From NCBI GenBank assembly GCA_021736545.1, contig JAIPFS010000096.1, forward strand, positions 1 to 6,065: DNA of 6,065 nucleotides, read 5' to 3'. Source of the stretch: Spirochaetia bacterium. Lineage in GTDB: Bacteria > Spirochaetota > Spirochaetia > PWKH01. Positions 5,838-6,065 of the stretch are shown here, in pieces. A program made the translations under genes and the position numbers. The notes under the pieces were generated by a model. The model had not been told where the DNA came from. It made no database searches and was given only the letters and a program-made list of their open reading frames with translations. How positions within the stretch are numbered: position 1 is the first letter of the stretch; each line of letters begins with the position of its first letter.

Positions 5838-6065
5838 ATGGGAAATGATGAGAAGGAAATATGGGAACTGTCGAAAAAGCACCGTAAGCTGCAAACGCTG
5901 ATGCACTATGTGAATGGAGACAGCCTGATGAAGGAGCATACGCTCCAGTGCGGGAAAAAGGCATCCGGGGTGGACCGGGTAACAAAGGATGAATACTGAC
6001 AGCAGTTGGATAAGAACATCCAAGACCTGCTGAGCCGGATGAAATCTTGCAGTTATCGACCGAAG
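5838..6065 (+). pseudogene. ltrA: Group II intron-encoded reverse transcriptase/maturase, 5' part, interrupted
   Basis: Intron-encoded proteins combine reverse transcriptase and maturase domains, help the ribozyme splice and drive retrohoming. From the ATG at 5838 the frame gives EIWELSKKHRKLQTLMHYVN, then KKASGVDRVTKDEY, the typical N-terminal RT-0 region of this family. A TGA at 5997-5999 interrupts it; the same frame resumes at 6000 as QQLDKNIQDLLSRMKSCSYRPK, the expected continuation toward RT block 1, so the stop is internal. The start is uncertain: GGGGAG is only 1 nt before ATG 5838. A neighbouring frame upstream (about 5787-5858, DFFEETF to GEWEMMRR) also looks like family N-terminal sequence, which would imply a 1-nt frameshift near 5855. 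The catalytic YADD box lies beyond the window. With the stop and possible frameshift, this copy is probably inactive or depends on a protein supplied in trans. Confidence 0.8.

Larger units (their letters stand above)
5337..6065 (+). mobile_element. Group II intron, 5' part (domains I-III and start of domain IV), running off the right edge
   Basis: A group II intron is a self-splicing ribozyme and retroelement moved by its encoded reverse transcriptase. The 5' end GTGCG (5337-5341) fits the bacterial GUGYG consensus. Visible domain I structure includes the stem GCGCC/GGCGC (5339-5343 with 5349-5353) and the stem CGGGTG/CACCCG (5366-5371 with 5375-5380). EBS2 and EBS1 pair with the flanking exon. 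A purine-rich region containing ACCGGTGAAAATCGGT near 5753-5768 precedes the ORF, where the ribozyme core gives way to domain IV. A reverse transcriptase N-terminus follows in the same orientation. Having both EBS1 and EBS2 argues against class C introns, which generally lack EBS2; I do not assign a class. Domains V and VI and the 3' splice site lie beyond the window. The host site appears intergenic. Confidence 0.88.

Noticed and set aside
5627..5848. 73-codon plus-strand frame ahead of the reverse transcriptase
   Set aside because: It covers domains I-III of the intron, which are RNA structure; the peptide resembles no reverse transcriptase.
5443..5985. 180-codon minus-strand open frame, with a 95-codon one overlapping it
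   Set aside because: It lies antisense to the structured ribozyme domains and the reverse transcriptase start, has no family resemblance, and is explained by composition of the intron's purine-rich strand.

Overview
The window looks like bacterial DNA of moderate to low GC. Gene starts carry Shine-Dalgarno sequences, the intact genes read normally in the standard code, and a bacterial group II intron enters at the right edge. I cannot name the genus. The gene set (tripartite tricarboxylate transporter remnant, aldo/keto reductase, AEC permease, RecQ remnant, GT-B glycosyltransferase, group II intron) is found in many anaerobic and environmental bacteria. The arrangement is that of an accessory or rearranged region: two intact metabolic genes, one intact glycosyltransferase, and at least three broken genes.

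Left part (1-2549), minus strand: a short operon transcribed right to left. It holds the C-terminal remnant of a TctA-type large permease subunit (2214-2549), then an intact aldo/keto reductase (1162-2187), then an intact AEC-family permease (190-1161). The reductase stop codon directly abuts the permease start codon, so the two are almost certainly co-transcribed. The set suggests uptake, reduction and export or uptake of small organic acids or carbonyl compounds, but the substrate cannot be read from the sequence. Downstream of the permease lie only a small minus-strand ORF with a good ribosome binding site and the tail of a plus-strand frame, neither recognised.

Middle (2550-3278): a probable rearrangement scar. 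The tctA remnant on the minus strand and a recQ remnant on the plus strand have both lost their 5' portions, and both cut ends face the same roughly 100 bp. That interval contains a perfect 15-bp inverted repeat (2590-2630). The recQ remnant keeps the four-cysteine zinc motif and the region after it but has no helicase domains. A weak terminator-like hairpin with a T7 run and then a well-spaced sigma-70 promoter precede the next gene.

Right part (3279-6065), plus strand: an intact 537-residue GT-B glycosyltransferase with two large insertions, then about 440 bp with no recognisable gene, then the 5' end of a group II intron at 5337. The boundary is supported by the GTGCG start and by two intron-exon pairings (IBS1/EBS1 and IBS2/EBS2) visible in the sequence. 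The intron-encoded reverse transcriptase begins near 5838 but has an in-frame TGA at 5997 and possibly a frameshift just upstream, so this copy probably makes no functional protein of its own. The window ends inside the reverse transcriptase.

I found no CRISPR array, rRNA, tRNA or recognisable defence system. The most informative things here are the intron insertion with its readable target pairings and the deletion-like scar between two decapitated genes.
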